From: Longimicrobiales bacterium
GTDB taxonomy: Bacteria > Gemmatimonadota > Gemmatimonadetes > Longimicrobiales > Gaopeijiaceae
DNA: 64,000 bases
Assembly (NCBI GenBank): GCA_958295645.1
Contig: OY282361.1
Span: 2,756,501 to 2,820,500 of the forward strand
Direction: 5' to 3'
In this document: in pieces, positions 8,312 through 19,306 of the stretch
Layout of the letters: each line of letters opens with the position of its first letter
Numbering within the stretch: the stretch's first letter is position 1
Notes under the pieces: model-generated
Seen by the model: only the letters and a program-made list of their open reading frames with translations
What the model was told of the DNA's origin: nothing
The model's database searches: none
Program-made: the position numbers and the translations under genes

Positions 8312-8530
8312 CGTCGATCCATAGTACTTCAGCCCGCCCGCGGGTGCACGTCTCGGCGGGCCAGGCGGGCCGGACTGACCTCCGTGCACGCCCCGCCGCG
8401 GTCGGCCTCCTCGAACGCGGCAGGCGTCGGTTGCGGCGACGCCGTGCCTCCCGTCCCTTGCACTCGAGCCCGCCGCGGTTCAGATTGTCCGGCGTGAGCA
8501 AGACACGTTTACCGTAAGCGGGAGACTAGA

Positions 8531-9673
8531 ATGCGGCGTCGCGACTTCATCAGGGCCGGGGCTTTCTCGGGCATCGCAGCGGGGACGGCGGGAACGCTGG
8601 CCGGATCCGCGCAACCATTGGCGGCGATGCCCCTTTGGGGCGGTCGGCGAATGCCGGACGGGGGAGTGCGGCTCAACGCGAACGAGAACCCGTTGGGCAT
8701 CGCGCCCGCGGCGAAGGAGGCCGTGCTGGAGGCGATGACGCTGGCCAACCGCTATCCGTTCGAGCAGCACGCGGCGCTGGTGGCGAAGGTCGCCGCCGGC
8801 CACGAGATCGCCGAAGGGCAGATCGTCCTCGGCACGGGATCGGCGGAAGTCCTCCAGATGGCCGTGCAGGCGTTCGCGGCGCCTCGCGCCCGGCTGGTCA
8901 TGGCGGATCCCACCTACGAGGCGGTGACGAACTACCAGCGCACCGAGTCCTACGAGTTGGTGAAGGTCCCGCTCAACGCCAACTACGAGCACGACCTGGG
9001 CCGGATGCGCGAAGCGGCCGAAAGTTCGGGACGGCCCGCACTGGTCTACCTCTGCAATCCCAACAATCCCACGGCCACGATCACGCCCAGCGCGGACATC
9101 GACGCCTGGATCGCCGATGCGCCCGAGCACGTCTTCTTCCTCTCGGACGAAGCGTACATCGAGTACGTGGAAGACAAGCGGATGTGGAGCGCCATGCGCT
9201 GGATCGAGGAGAAGCGCAACGTCCTCGTCGTCAAGACGTTCTCCAAGATCTACGGCATGGCGGGGTTGCGCCTGGGCTACGGCATCGCCCATCCCGACAC
9301 GGCCGCCCGCCTCTCGGACTTCGCCTCTCGCAACAACATCAACCAGTTGGCGCTGGCTGCGGGCAATGCCTCCTTCCGGGACAAGGCCCTCCTGGAGAAG
9401 AGCCGCAAGACGAACAGCCAAGCGCGCATGATTGTCGAGACCACGCTGGACGAACTCGGCCTGGAGCGCCTGCCGACCCAGACCAACTTCCTCATGCACA
9501 GGGTCAGCGGCGACCAAGCCACCTACCGAAACCGCATGGCCGAAGCGGGCTTTCTCGTCGGACGCGACTTTCCGCCGATGCTCGACTGGAGCCGGCTGTC
9601 GTTCGCGTTGCCCGAGGACATGGAACGCTTCTGCGAGACGCTGCGGGACTTCCGCGCCAAGGGCTGGGCGTAG
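8531..9673 (+). CDS. PLP-dependent aminotransferase with a twin-arginine signal
   Basis: This is a fold-type I aminotransferase close to the histidinol-phosphate aminotransferase (HisC) group. It shows LNANENPLG, the NPNNPT loop, DEAYIEY, the PLP lysine K239 in KTFSKIYGMAGLRLGYG, and an arginine-containing C-terminus. The first 30 residues, MRRRDFIRAGAFSGIAAGTA followed by an alanine-rich stretch, form a Tat signal (RRRDF), so the enzyme is predicted to be exported folded with its cofactor. Export makes a biosynthetic HisC role unlikely; a periplasmic amino-acid or cell-wall-related role is possible but unproven. The gene is 33 bases upstream of trxB on the same strand. Confidence 0.85.
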   Translation: MRRRDFIRAGAFSGIAAGTAGTLAGSAQPLAAMPLWGGRRMPDGGVRLNANENPLGIAPAAKEAVLEAMTLANRYPFEQHAALVAKVAAGHEIAEGQIVLGTGSAEVLQMAVQAFAAPRARLVMADPTYEAVTNYQRTESYELVKVPLNANYEHDLGRMREAAESSGRPALVYLCNPNNPTATITPSADIDAWIADAPEHVFFLSDEAYIEYVEDKRMWSAMRWIEEKRNVLVVKTFSKIYGMAGLRLGYGIAHPDTAARLSDFASRNNINQLALAAGNASFRDKALLEKSRKTNSQARMIVETTLDELGLERLPTQTNFLMHRVSGDQATYRNRMAEAGFLVGRDFPPMLDWSRLSFALPEDMERFCETLRDFRAKGWA

Positions 9674-9706
9674 GCCGACCAAGCGGTTTGCGGGCTAGCG
9701 CGAACC

Positions 9707-10684
9707 GTGCCGCCTTCGAAGACGGAGATCGCCGACCCTGAGTCGCTGGTCGTCGTGGGATCCGGCCCGGCGGGCTGGACCGCCGCCATCTACGCGGCCC
9801 GCGCGAACTTGGCGCCTCTCGTCTTCGAGGGGGCGCCCAGCCGAACGATGGTGCCCGGCGGGCAGCTCATGTTCACCACCGACGTGGAGAACTACCCGGG
9901 CTTTCCTGACGGCGTGGGCGGCATCGACATGATGATGGACTTCCGCAAGCAGGCCGTGCGCTTCGACACGCGGGTGCTGACCGAGGACGTGGTGGCGGTG
10001 GACTTGTCGGCGCGGCCGTTCGTGCTGCGCTCCTCCGAAGGGCGCGAAGTGCGGGCGAAGGCGGTCGTGGTGGCCACGGGGGCGAATGCGCGCTGGCTGG
10101 GCGTGCCGGGCGAGGAGCGGCTGGCGAGGAGCGGCGGAGGCGTGTCGGCCTGCGCGGTGTGCGACGGGGCGCTGCCCTTCTTCCGCGGGCGGACGATCGC
10201 CGTGGTCGGCGGCGGGGACAGCGCGATGGAGGACGCGTTGTACATGACCAAGTTCGCCGGCGAGGTGCTCGTGATTCACCGCCGGGCTGAACTTCGAGCC
10301 TCGCGGATCATGCAGGACAGGGCAATGGCCAATCCGGCCATCCGCTTCCTGTGGAACAAGACGGTCGTCGAAGTCCTCGGCGAAGAGGAGATTGCGGGCC
10401 TGCGCCTGCGCGACGCCGAGACGGGCGACGAGAGCAGCCTGGAAGTCGGCGGCCTCTTCGTGGCGATCGGCCACACGCCCAACACCGCCTTCCTGGACGG
10501 CCAGATCGACCTCAAGGACAACGGCTACGTGCGCCTACCAGCCTCCTGGCGCACCGAGACGAACGTGCCCGGCGTCTTCGCGGCGGGCGACGTGATGGAC
10601 GACTTCTACCGGCAGGCCGTGTCGGCCGCGGGCACGGGCTGCATGGCGGCGCTGGAGGCGGAGAGGTTTCTGGCGCACGGGTAG
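9707..10684 (+). CDS. trxB: Thioredoxin reductase
   Basis: TrxB is a cytoplasmic flavoenzyme that passes electrons from NADPH through FAD and a redox cysteine pair to thioredoxin. The protein has the FAD site GSGPAG (18-23), the active cysteines CAVCDG (C149 and C152), the NADPH site GGGDSA (168-173) and the C-terminal FAD motif GVFAAGDVMDDFYRQAV. Its length of 325 residues is standard. Translation starts at GTG 9707. It shares a strand with the aminotransferase upstream; no thioredoxin gene is in the window. Confidence 0.95.
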   Translation: MPPSKTEIADPESLVVVGSGPAGWTAAIYAARANLAPLVFEGAPSRTMVPGGQLMFTTDVENYPGFPDGVGGIDMMMDFRKQAVRFDTRVLTEDVVAVDLSARPFVLRSSEGREVRAKAVVVATGANARWLGVPGEERLARSGGGVSACAVCDGALPFFRGRTIAVVGGGDSAMEDALYMTKFAGEVLVIHRRAELRASRIMQDRAMANPAIRFLWNKTVVEVLGEEEIAGLRLRDAETGDESSLEVGGLFVAIGHTPNTAFLDGQIDLKDNGYVRLPASWRTETNVPGVFAAGDVMDDFYRQAVSAAGTGCMAALEAERFLAHG

Positions 10685-10771
10685 GGGGGTGACGCCATGA
10701 GCTGGGACGAGCTGGGACCGCCCGCTTCGAGGCCCGTGCTCACCGGGAGACGCGAGCCGTCCCGCGCCGCA

Positions 10772-12325
10772 TCAAAGCCCGCTCCGCCAGCGGCTGACGG
10801 CTTCCGTCAAGTCCGTGATCAGCGGCTGAACTTCGCTCTTCTTGCGTTTGGCCTCGCTGTAGGCCACCGTGCGACAGAGATCGGCGACCGAGCGATCGAA
10901 GAACTCCGCTAGTTGCGCTATCTTGTATTTGGCGATGTCGGACGGCTTGCCTGCGGTGGCGTCGAAGACGGAGTCAATACGTCTCATCCGCTGAATCAAC
11001 TCGTTGGCGCGGATGCCGAATTCGGTGGCGCACTCGTCGGCGTTCTCCTTCAGTTGCTCCCATGCCCAGGCCTCGGGGCCGGCGTCTCCCGGCAAGAAGA
11101 AAACCGGGACCTCGCGACCGGCTGCGTTGCGGATCTTCTCTTCGTCGCCCTGGCTGCGCCTGTCGCCGTCCAGAATGAAGACCACATTGTCGATCTGCCC
11201 GAACTTCTTGAAGGCCCTTGCGTGCGTCGGAAACTCGCTGGCTCCCGTGTCGCGACCGATCTTGATCGACTCTCGATTGATTCCTTCCCGCGGTGCAATA
11301 TGATCGAACACGCCCAGCAAGATCGCTTCCGCGGCGTCGTCTTCGCACAACACGTTCAGCGTGTATGCGGCGCGCCCGTAGAGGGCGTTCTGCACAATGT
11401 CGCGATAAGCCGGCACGACCGACACGTTACCTGTTTCGTCGCGCTCCAGGAAGATCCGTCCAGTCGCCGGAACCGCATTCAATACGACTGAGCTGTGGGA
11501 CGTCACGATGACCTGCAAATCGTTCTGCAAAGCCAGTGTCTGCAGTTGCAGCATCAAGAGTTGCTGAACCCATGGGTGCAACCCCGCTTCCACTTCGTCT
11601 ATCAGAACCAATCCGCCCTCCAGGTGTGCAATCTCCTGTGCCAAGCGAAGAATTGCCCGTTCTCCGGCGGCCATGTGCAACTCGGAGTATCTCGCCCCGC
11701 CCTCCTGAACGGCGAAGAGCAGGCTCTTGCGGTCGCTGGAGAGGTTGACCACTTCCGAGTACCGAAACGGGAACATTCGTTGCGCAAAGTCGCTCTCCCA
11801 TGGCGTAAGCGCGGTTTCTCGGGGCGCCGATCGCAGATGCGACATGGCCAGGACGCCGCGCACCTCGGAGGGATTGGTCAAGTTGGCCAGCGTTCGCAGG
11901 TAGACGGATCGCTCTGGTTGTCTAGCGCCCTTTCGGCCAAAGTAGCTCCGGTTCCAGCTCTTCGATCGGCGCCATCGCATGGAGCGCCGACCGCGGGGCG
12001 TGGAATACTCGAACTCGATGACGACTTCGCCACGGTCGTCTTGGCGGTTGCCGACTTTCGCCCGATAGTCGGGAAACAGCGTAGAGGGAACAAAGTCTCT
12101 GAGTCCCGCCTTTGGCACCTTGTAAGCGCAGGCGGCAGCGAAGAGAACCGTGGACTTGCCGCTGGCGTTGCCACCGGCGATGACGGTCACCGGGTACTCG
12201 AACATCACGCGAAGATCCTTGATCCCGCGAAGCCCTTCGAGGTAGATCTCCGAAAGGAAGTGACGCATCCGGGGCTTCTTGGCCTGAAGACGGGGCCAGA
12301 CGTTTTCCAGTTGCCGCTCGATCAT
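10772..12325 (-). CDS. OLD-like ATPase with C-terminal Toprim domain
   Basis: The 517-residue protein has an ABC-type ATPase: Walker A GGNASGKST (51-59), an AAGER signature, Walker B LVLIDEVEAGLHP, and the switch histidine in VIVTSHSS. The C-terminal half carries Toprim-like acidic motifs, LCEDDAAEAIL and VVFILDGDRR. This architecture matches OLD-family nucleases, which include anti-phage proteins such as GajA. It is a single gene with no helicase partner nearby, and its GC content looks lower than its neighbours, which suggests transfer. A role in DNA cleavage or phage defence is inference. A chromosomal repair or housekeeping ATPase is the alternative. Confidence 0.75.
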   Translation of the reverse strand: MIERQLENVWPRLQAKKPRMRHFLSEIYLEGLRGIKDLRVMFEYPVTVIAGGNASGKSTVLFAAACAYKVPKAGLRDFVPSTLFPDYRAKVGNRQDDRGEVVIEFEYSTPRGRRSMRWRRSKSWNRSYFGRKGARQPERSVYLRTLANLTNPSEVRGVLAMSHLRSAPRETALTPWESDFAQRMFPFRYSEVVNLSSDRKSLLFAVQEGGARYSELHMAAGERAILRLAQEIAHLEGGLVLIDEVEAGLHPWVQQLLMLQLQTLALQNDLQVIVTSHSSVVLNAVPATGRIFLERDETGNVSVVPAYRDIVQNALYGRAAYTLNVLCEDDAAEAILLGVFDHIAPREGINRESIKIGRDTGASEFPTHARAFKKFGQIDNVVFILDGDRRSQGDEEKIRNAAGREVPVFFLPGDAGPEAWAWEQLKENADECATEFGIRANELIQRMRRIDSVFDATAGKPSDIAKYKIAQLAEFFDRSVADLCRTVAYSEAKRKKSEVQPLITDLTEAVSRWRSGL

Positions 12326-12451
12326 GGCACCTCGCTGGAGTGCATGTTTGCCTCAGTGCGGGCCGAAGGCGCTTCGGCAGGGCAATCATGGCGAATCGCG
12401 CGGGCCCTCGCAACCGGCCGGCGTGGGGCCGGGAGGGATGATCGTTGATCC

Positions 12452-13282
12452 CTACGGCCGCACCAGCCTGCCTCCGTCGCAGACCGTCACTTCGCCGGTG
12501 ACGAAGGGGGCTTGGGCGAGGTAGAGGACGGCTTGGAGGACGTCCGCGGGCTGGCCCGGGCGGTCCAGAAGCACTTTTGCGTGAGCGTCGGCGGATCCGG
12601 TGGGGGAGAGGCCGGGCGGATCGAGCACGTGTCCCGGAGCCACGGCGTTGACGCGGACTTCGGGCGCCAGGGCGGCGGCCATCACCTTCGTCAGGTGGAG
12701 AAGGCCGGCCTTGGAGACGGAATGGTGCGGGTAGCCGGACCAAGCTTGGAAGGCGGAGAGGTCGACGATGTTGACGACCGAGCCGCGGCAGCGTCGCAGG
12801 AGGTCGGCGGTGTCGCGAACCAGCAGGAAGGGCGCGCGGAGATTCATCGCCATCACGTCGTCCCACTCCTCGCGGGTGACGGCGAGCAGGTCGGCGGCCA
12901 GGAACGAAGAGGCGGAGTTGACGAGGAGATTCAGTGCGCCGAACTCGGAGGCGATTGTCTTGGCGACGCGCGCCGGGCCGTCGGGGTGCGACAAGTCGGC
13001 CTGCACGGCGACGCACTGCCGTCCCAGAGCCTCGGCCTGGGCTTGGACGTCGGCGGACTCCGCGGCGGAGGACCAGTAGCTGATTGCGATGTCGTATCCG
13101 GCTTCGGCCAGGCCCAGGGCCAGGGCGCGTCCGACTCGGGTTGCGCCGCCGGTGACCAGGGCGACTTGGCGTGCGGGGGCGTCTCGCTGGCCTGTGGGGA
13201 GCCCGTGCGCCGCGCCGTCTCGGCAATGCGCGTCGGAGAGGTCTTGTTGGCCTGTGGCGTTGCCGGTCTTCGGTAGATTCAC
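12452..13282 (-). CDS. Short-chain dehydrogenase, pteridine reductase-like
   Basis: This SDR (276 residues from GTG 13282, which has GGAGG just upstream) has the NADPH-binding TGGATRVGRALALGLAEAG. The arginine there is typical of pteridine reductases (PTR1/FolM). It has NSASSF in place of NNAG. The active-site region reads VNIVDLSA then YPHHSVSKAG. Relative to PTR1, the aspartate (D174 from this start) and lysine (K191) are in place, but the tyrosine position four residues before the lysine is histidine (H187). Reduction of a pterin is therefore suggested by family but the catalytic proton donor is changed. A longer frame to 13381 adds an unconvincing N-terminus. Confidence 0.8.
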   Translation of the reverse strand: MNLPKTGNATGQQDLSDAHCRDGAAHGLPTGQRDAPARQVALVTGGATRVGRALALGLAEAGYDIAISYWSSAAESADVQAQAEALGRQCVAVQADLSHPDGPARVAKTIASEFGALNLLVNSASSFLAADLLAVTREEWDDVMAMNLRAPFLLVRDTADLLRRCRGSVVNIVDLSAFQAWSGYPHHSVSKAGLLHLTKVMAAALAPEVRVNAVAPGHVLDPPGLSPTGSADAHAKVLLDRPGQPADVLQAVLYLAQAPFVTGEVTVCDGGRLVRP

Positions 13283-13408
13283 GTGTCCTCCGTCTGGGCT
13301 ATCCGCTGGAGGCCGCATGGGGTCCGGGATGCTCGGGGGGCCGGGCGCGCAGCGATGGAAGCGCAACCGCGCGACGAACAACCTTAACGAGAACGGGAAG
13401 ACGGCCGC

Positions 13409-14833
<1,425 letters not shown>

Positions 14834-14836
14834 GCG

Positions 14837-17800
14837 TTAGGGCGGCCCCAGCGGCCGTCCCGGGGTCCACGGCGCGCCAGCGGCTTCCATGTCGCGTTCG
14901 AGCCGGGCTAGGTCGCCGGTCAGCAGCGCGTGCAGGTCGGCGGTCGTCTGCTCCAGCGCTTCGCGAGCGATGTCCAGGCTGGTGCGCTGGGTCTGGGTCG
15001 GGGCTTGGCGGGTGCCCCAGTGTCCGCCGGCGACTTGGCCGATGCGTCCTTGGACGGAGGGCGTGGAGGGCTCGTTGAGCCGGCGGCGCAGGGGGTCGCC
15101 TTGGAGACGGGCCGCCATGGCCCCGGTGCGGACCGCGATGTCCTCCAGGCGGCGGTACAGGTCTGCGCTGGCGGCAGGGGTCTCGTCCAGGGCGGCTCTC
15201 ATGTGGCGGAGACGGTCGCGGGTGCGGGAGAGTTCGGCGGACAGGCCGCGGGCCCTGCGGAGGAGTTCGCTCGTCTCCTGCTGGAAGGCGGCCACAGCCT
15301 CGAAGTCGGTTCCGGCGGGAGCGCCGCCGCCCGACACGGGTTTGACCAGGAAGGACTGGGGCTTGCTGTAGGGCTGGGCTCCGTTCTCGTCCAGGAAGGC
15401 CAGTTCGACGGTGTAGCGTCCGGGCGGCGCCATGGGCCCGCGGGACTGTCCGGCCCACGGCGGCGTGAAGCCGGGAGGGGACAGGTCGACCGGGTCGGGG
15501 GGCGGACGGCGAAGGTCCCAGCTCGCGCGGTGGAGTCCGGCGCTGGCCGGCCCGACGATGCGCCGCACAGGGCGGCCGGCTGAATCGCGGACCAGGAGCG
15601 TGGCCCTGGCGGGGCGGTCCGTGGCTTCCTCCGCCAAGCGTTCGTAGCCGGGGAAGGGGACGTCTTCGCCCCGTTCGCGCAGTTCGGCTTCGTGGCGGCG
15701 GCGTTCGTCGCGTTTGGTCTCGGGCGGCGCCTCCACGTAATAGGTGAAGACCGCGCCGAAATCGGGGTTGGGCGCCGTGTAGTCGGTGGATCCCAGCGTG
15801 GGTTTTCCGGGGGCCTGCATGGGCACGTTGGGGATGTACCACCAAGCGTCGCGGACGGGCAGCAGCGCGACGCCGGCGGCCGGAGCGCCGCCTGACGTCG
15901 CGATTCCGAGCGCATCGTCCCCAAGCGCTCCGTCCGCCATGGCGCGCAGCGGCGCATAGTCGTCCAGCACGTAGAAGCCGCGACCGAAAGTCGCCCCTAC
16001 CAGATCGTCGTCCCGGCGCTGGATCTCCAAGTCCCGAAACGCGATTGTCGGCACGTGGGCGTCCAGTGCGATCCAGTCGTCGCCGCCGTTGGGCGTGAAC
16101 TGAATCCCGAATTCAGTGCCCGCGAAGAGCAGACCCGGATTCACATGGTCCTGCTCCACCGACCATACGACCGCGTTCTCCGGCAACCCGCCCCCGATCG
16201 CCTTCCAGCTGCGTCCGAAGTCGTTGCTCTCGTACAAGTGCGGCGCATAGTCGCCTTCCTTGTGCGCGTCCGCAGCGGCGAACACGGTTCCAGCGTCGAA
16301 CTGCGAAGCCTTCACGTCGTTGACGAAGGCGCGCTCAGGAACTCCCGGCAACGGCGCGGCCTGCCGCCACGTCGCACCGCCGTCTTCGCTGACCTGGATC
16401 AGTCCGTCGTCGGTGCCCGCGTACAAGACTCCTTCCGCCACCGGAGATTCCGAAATCGCGGTGATCGTGGAATACCACGACATCGCCGTGTTGCCATACA
16501 GCGCGTTCACGCTGCGCACGCGCCCCGCCATCTCGAGCGCGTACCGGTTCAGGTCGCGGGTCAAGTCGCCGCTGACGGCCTGCCAGGAGTTGCCGCGGTC
16601 GTCGCTGCGCCACAGACGTTGCGAAGCATAGTAGATGCGCCCGGCCGCATGAGGGCTCGCGATCACCGGCGAGTCCCAGTTCCATCGTTCGGGCGGGTCG
16701 CTCGGCGCGGGAAGCGGCCGAATGTTGATCAGCTCGAGAGTGCGAAGGTCGAGCCTCTGCAAGTTGCCCTGCTGGGACTGGATGTATGCGATGTCGGCGT
16801 CGAAGGGATCGAATGCGCAGGCATAGCCGTCCGCGCCGAGGGGCACGGTCCAGTCGCGGTTGCGCACGCCTTCCGCGTTGAGCGTGCGCGACGGACCCAG
16901 CAACGTTCCCAGGTCTTGCGCGCCGCCCAGGATGTTGTAGAACGGCTCGCTGTTGTCCAATGCCAGCTTGTAGAACTGAGAGATGGGCAGGTTGGGAAAG
17001 TGACGCCAAGTCTCGCCTTCGTCGAAGGTCTCGTAGAGTCCCGCGTCCGTGCCTGCCAGGATGTGGCGAGGGCTCGCGGGATCGATCCAGAAGGCGTGGT
17101 TGTCGCTGTGCTTCTCGCGGCCCGTGCCCAGCTCGGAGAAGGTGGCGCCGCCGTCGCGCGTGACGTGCACGAACACGTCCATTTGATAGACCACGTCCAC
17201 ATCGTGCGGCGAAGCTTCGATCTCCTGATAGTAGTGAGGACCGGTGCCGCCGGAGATGTAGTTGTTGCGCCGCTCCCAGCGCTCGCCGCGATCCGTGGAA
17301 CGATAGAAGCCGCGATCATCGGGTCCTGCCTCGATGGTCGCGTAGACGACGTTAGGATCGGCCTCCGAGACGTCCAGGCCGATCTTGCCCATGTCGCTAG
17401 CAGGAAGTCCGTCGGTCGCCTCGCGCCACGTCTCGCCGCTGTCCGTGGACTTGTGGATTCCAGACCCCGGTCCGCCCGCCAGCAGAGCCCAGACGCTGCG
17501 GCGCCGCTCGTAGGTGGCCGCGTACATGACCGAGGGATCCGTGGGGTCGAACTCCACGTCGGTGACGCCGGTGTTGGCGTCCACCTGCAGGACGGGCCGC
17601 CACGTCTCGCCGCCGTCCGTCGTCTTGAACAGGCCGCGTTCGCCTCCAGCGGACCAGAGCGGGCCCTCTGCTGCCACGAACACAGTGTTTCCGTCCTTCG
17701 GATGCACGAGGATCTTGCCGATGTGTTCGGAGGTCGCGAGTCCTCTGCGTTCCCACGTGGCGCCTCCGTCGAGGCTCCGGTACAGGCCGTCGCCCCATCC

Positions 17801-18352
17801 CACGTGTCTGCCGCTCACGTTCTCGCCGGTGCCCACCCAGACGACGTGCGGATTCGACGGATCGATCGCGACCGCGCCGATCGAATAGGACGGCTGGGCG
17901 TCGAAGACCGGAGTCCAGGTCGTGCCCGCGTTTGTGGTCTTCCAGACGCCGCCCGATCCGACGGCAACGTACCAACTGGTCGGGTCGGTGGGATGGACGG
18001 CGATGTCGGCGATTCGTCCGCCCATCAGCGCAGGGCCGAGTTCGCGCAGTTTGAGGCTGGCGGCGGCTTGGCGGACGCGTTGGATGTTGGGGTTCTGGGC
18101 GGCCTGGACCGGTGCGACGGCCAAGACCGAGGCGATGGGCGGAATCGGCGCCGTGACTGCAACGGGGGAAGCGGCCGGAGCCGGCGCAGCGGCTAGACCC
18201 GGCGAAGCGGCGAGAACTGGCGCAGCGAGCAACGCGGGCGGGGCGGACAACGCGGGCGCGGCAACCACGACCAGGGCCTGCAGGCGGGCACGAAGGGCGG
18301 ATCGAAAGATGGCGCGAAGCGGGGTTCCGGAGCGGCGAGACTGGACAGGCAT
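14837..18352 (-). CDS. Secreted BNR/VPS10-type beta-propeller protein
   Basis: The protein has about 1171 residues from ATG 18352. Its N-terminus is hydrophobic and rich in alanine and proline, consistent with export. A long propeller region follows, marked by many Asp-box repeats of the form SxDxGxTW: TTNAGTTW, SLDGGATW, TTDGGETW, STDSGETW, STDRGERW, SDDRGNSW, SEDGGATW and SNDFGRSW. After about residue 800 comes a beta-rich section (DSAGRPVRRI, APPGRYTVEL) and then a charged helical C-terminus. Relatives are annotated as sortilin/VPS10-like glycosyl hydrolases, but no catalytic residues are evident. A cell-surface binding or degradative role is inferred. It lies 190 bases after the zincin gene on the same strand. 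A longer frame to 18508 is unlikely. Confidence 0.85.
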   Translation of the reverse strand: MPVQSRRSGTPLRAIFRSALRARLQALVVVAAPALSAPPALLAAPVLAASPGLAAAPAPAASPVAVTAPIPPIASVLAVAPVQAAQNPNIQRVRQAAASLKLRELGPALMGGRIADIAVHPTDPTSWYVAVGSGGVWKTTNAGTTWTPVFDAQPSYSIGAVAIDPSNPHVVWVGTGENVSGRHVGWGDGLYRSLDGGATWERRGLATSEHIGKILVHPKDGNTVFVAAEGPLWSAGGERGLFKTTDGGETWRPVLQVDANTGVTDVEFDPTDPSVMYAATYERRRSVWALLAGGPGSGIHKSTDSGETWREATDGLPASDMGKIGLDVSEADPNVVYATIEAGPDDRGFYRSTDRGERWERRNNYISGGTGPHYYQEIEASPHDVDVVYQMDVFVHVTRDGGATFSELGTGREKHSDNHAFWIDPASPRHILAGTDAGLYETFDEGETWRHFPNLPISQFYKLALDNSEPFYNILGGAQDLGTLLGPSRTLNAEGVRNRDWTVPLGADGYACAFDPFDADIAYIQSQQGNLQRLDLRTLELINIRPLPAPSDPPERWNWDSPVIASPHAAGRIYYASQRLWRSDDRGNSWQAVSGDLTRDLNRYALEMAGRVRSVNALYGNTAMSWYSTITAISESPVAEGVLYAGTDDGLIQVSEDGGATWRQAAPLPGVPERAFVNDVKASQFDAGTVFAAADAHKEGDYAPHLYESNDFGRSWKAIGGGLPENAVVWSVEQDHVNPGLLFAGTEFGIQFTPNGGDDWIALDAHVPTIAFRDLEIQRRDDDLVGATFGRGFYVLDDYAPLRAMADGALGDDALGIATSGGAPAAGVALLPVRDAWWYIPNVPMQAPGKPTLGSTDYTAPNPDFGAVFTYYVEAPPETKRDERRRHEAELRERGEDVPFPGYERLAEEATDRPARATLLVRDSAGRPVRRIVGPASAGLHRASWDLRRPPPDPVDLSPPGFTPPWAGQSRGPMAPPGRYTVELAFLDENGAQPYSKPQSFLVKPVSGGGAPAGTDFEAVAAFQQETSELLRRARGLSAELSRTRDRLRHMRAALDETPAASADLYRRLEDIAVRTGAMAARLQGDPLRRRLNEPSTPSVQGRIGQVAGGHWGTRQAPTQTQRTSLDIAREALEQTTADLHALLTGDLARLERDMEAAGAPWTPGRPLGPP

Positions 18353-18542
18353 GAGACGAGTGGGCGAAGGGCGGCGTTGGATACGGACAAGAACTCTCAA
18401 TGGAAGTCTCGCCTCGCGTATCGGCAAGAGAAGGCGTCCGGCAGGCTTTGGCGGAACCTGCTGGTCGATTTGACAGATTCGCCGACATTTTGTCAAAGAA
18501 TCCGTCATGCGTTCAGCGGAAACAGGCGTGCTGGGCGGGAAG

Positions 18543-19280
18543 TCAGTTCGAGGGCTTCCCTGGCTCCGCCACGGCCTCCGATTCCAGCACGCGGACGGCG
18601 GACGGCCTCAGGGCGCGCCGGATTCGCTCTCGCCACGAGGCGGGTCGGCGAACCAGCACCAGTTCGAGGAAGGGGGGCGCGGGCACGCCCTCTGCGACGA
18701 CCACGAAGTGCACGTCGCCCAGTTCGGCGGGGGCGGCGACGCGATAGGTGCGATCTGCCCATGAGAAGCGGAGGTCGCGGGCGGCGGCGAGGGCGGAGGC
18801 GGTCCACTGCTGTTCGATGTAGACCTCGTCCTCGACGGCGTAGACGCCTGGGCCGATGCGGTCGCCGTGGCGGTAGTAGTCCGGGGCGAACTCCTGTCCT
18901 TCGTCCCGCAAGAAGGTCTGTTCCATGGCGTAGTCCACGCCGTGCAGGTCGTCCCGGTCCGCCAGGGACTCCAGATGATGGCGCAGTTCGTGCGTCAGCG
19001 TCTCCCAGATCTGCTCACGCCAGTCGAACGTGGAATCGGCGCGCGCCAGGGATCTGAAGGACCCCCAGTGCAACAAGACCATCGAGCGAACTGTTTCCGG
19101 GCCGCTCCAATCCGAAGGATAGGCTTCCGTGACGCATTCTCCGAGGGTGTAGATGCCGGAAAACCGGGGATGGGGCACCGGGTCCCGCCGAACCACCAAG
19201 CCGGCGACGCCCTCTCGGTATCGTTGCGGGATGCCTTCGAACACCTTGTGAGAAGCACGTTCGAAGGCGTCGAAGTCCAT
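18543..19280 (-). CDS. Minimal zincin-like metallopeptidase
   Basis: The 245-residue protein contains THELRHHLESLAD, an HExxH zinc motif with a third histidine, in the arrangement of the small zincin family (formerly DUF1025). The upstream part (GVAGLVVRRDPVP, IYTLGECVTEA) resembles that family too. The C-terminal third (YIEQQWTASALAAARDLRFSW, then a beta-rich stretch) is longer than in minimal members. No signal peptide is seen, so it is probably cytoplasmic. The start is ATG 19280, 26 bases after thrC stops; an open frame continues upstream only because it is antiphase to thrC. Its substrate is unknown. Confidence 0.8.
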   Translation of the reverse strand: MDFDAFERASHKVFEGIPQRYREGVAGLVVRRDPVPHPRFSGIYTLGECVTEAYPSDWSGPETVRSMVLLHWGSFRSLARADSTFDWREQIWETLTHELRHHLESLADRDDLHGVDYAMEQTFLRDEGQEFAPDYYRHGDRIGPGVYAVEDEVYIEQQWTASALAAARDLRFSWADRTYRVAAPAELGDVHFVVVAEGVPAPPFLELVLVRRPASWRERIRRALRPSAVRVLESEAVAEPGKPSN

Positions 19281-19306
19281 GGGGAACGGGGCGGGCCGAG
19301 CGGCGG

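Noticed and set aside
16055-18196. A 713-residue plus-strand frame within the BNR-repeat gene
   Set aside because: The minus-strand frame shows many Asp-box repeats; the plus-strand product is low complexity with no repeats.
18353-18508. N-terminal extension of the BNR-repeat protein to 18508
   Set aside because: The extra residues are charged and would precede the signal-like hydrophobic stretch; ATG 18352 is a better start.
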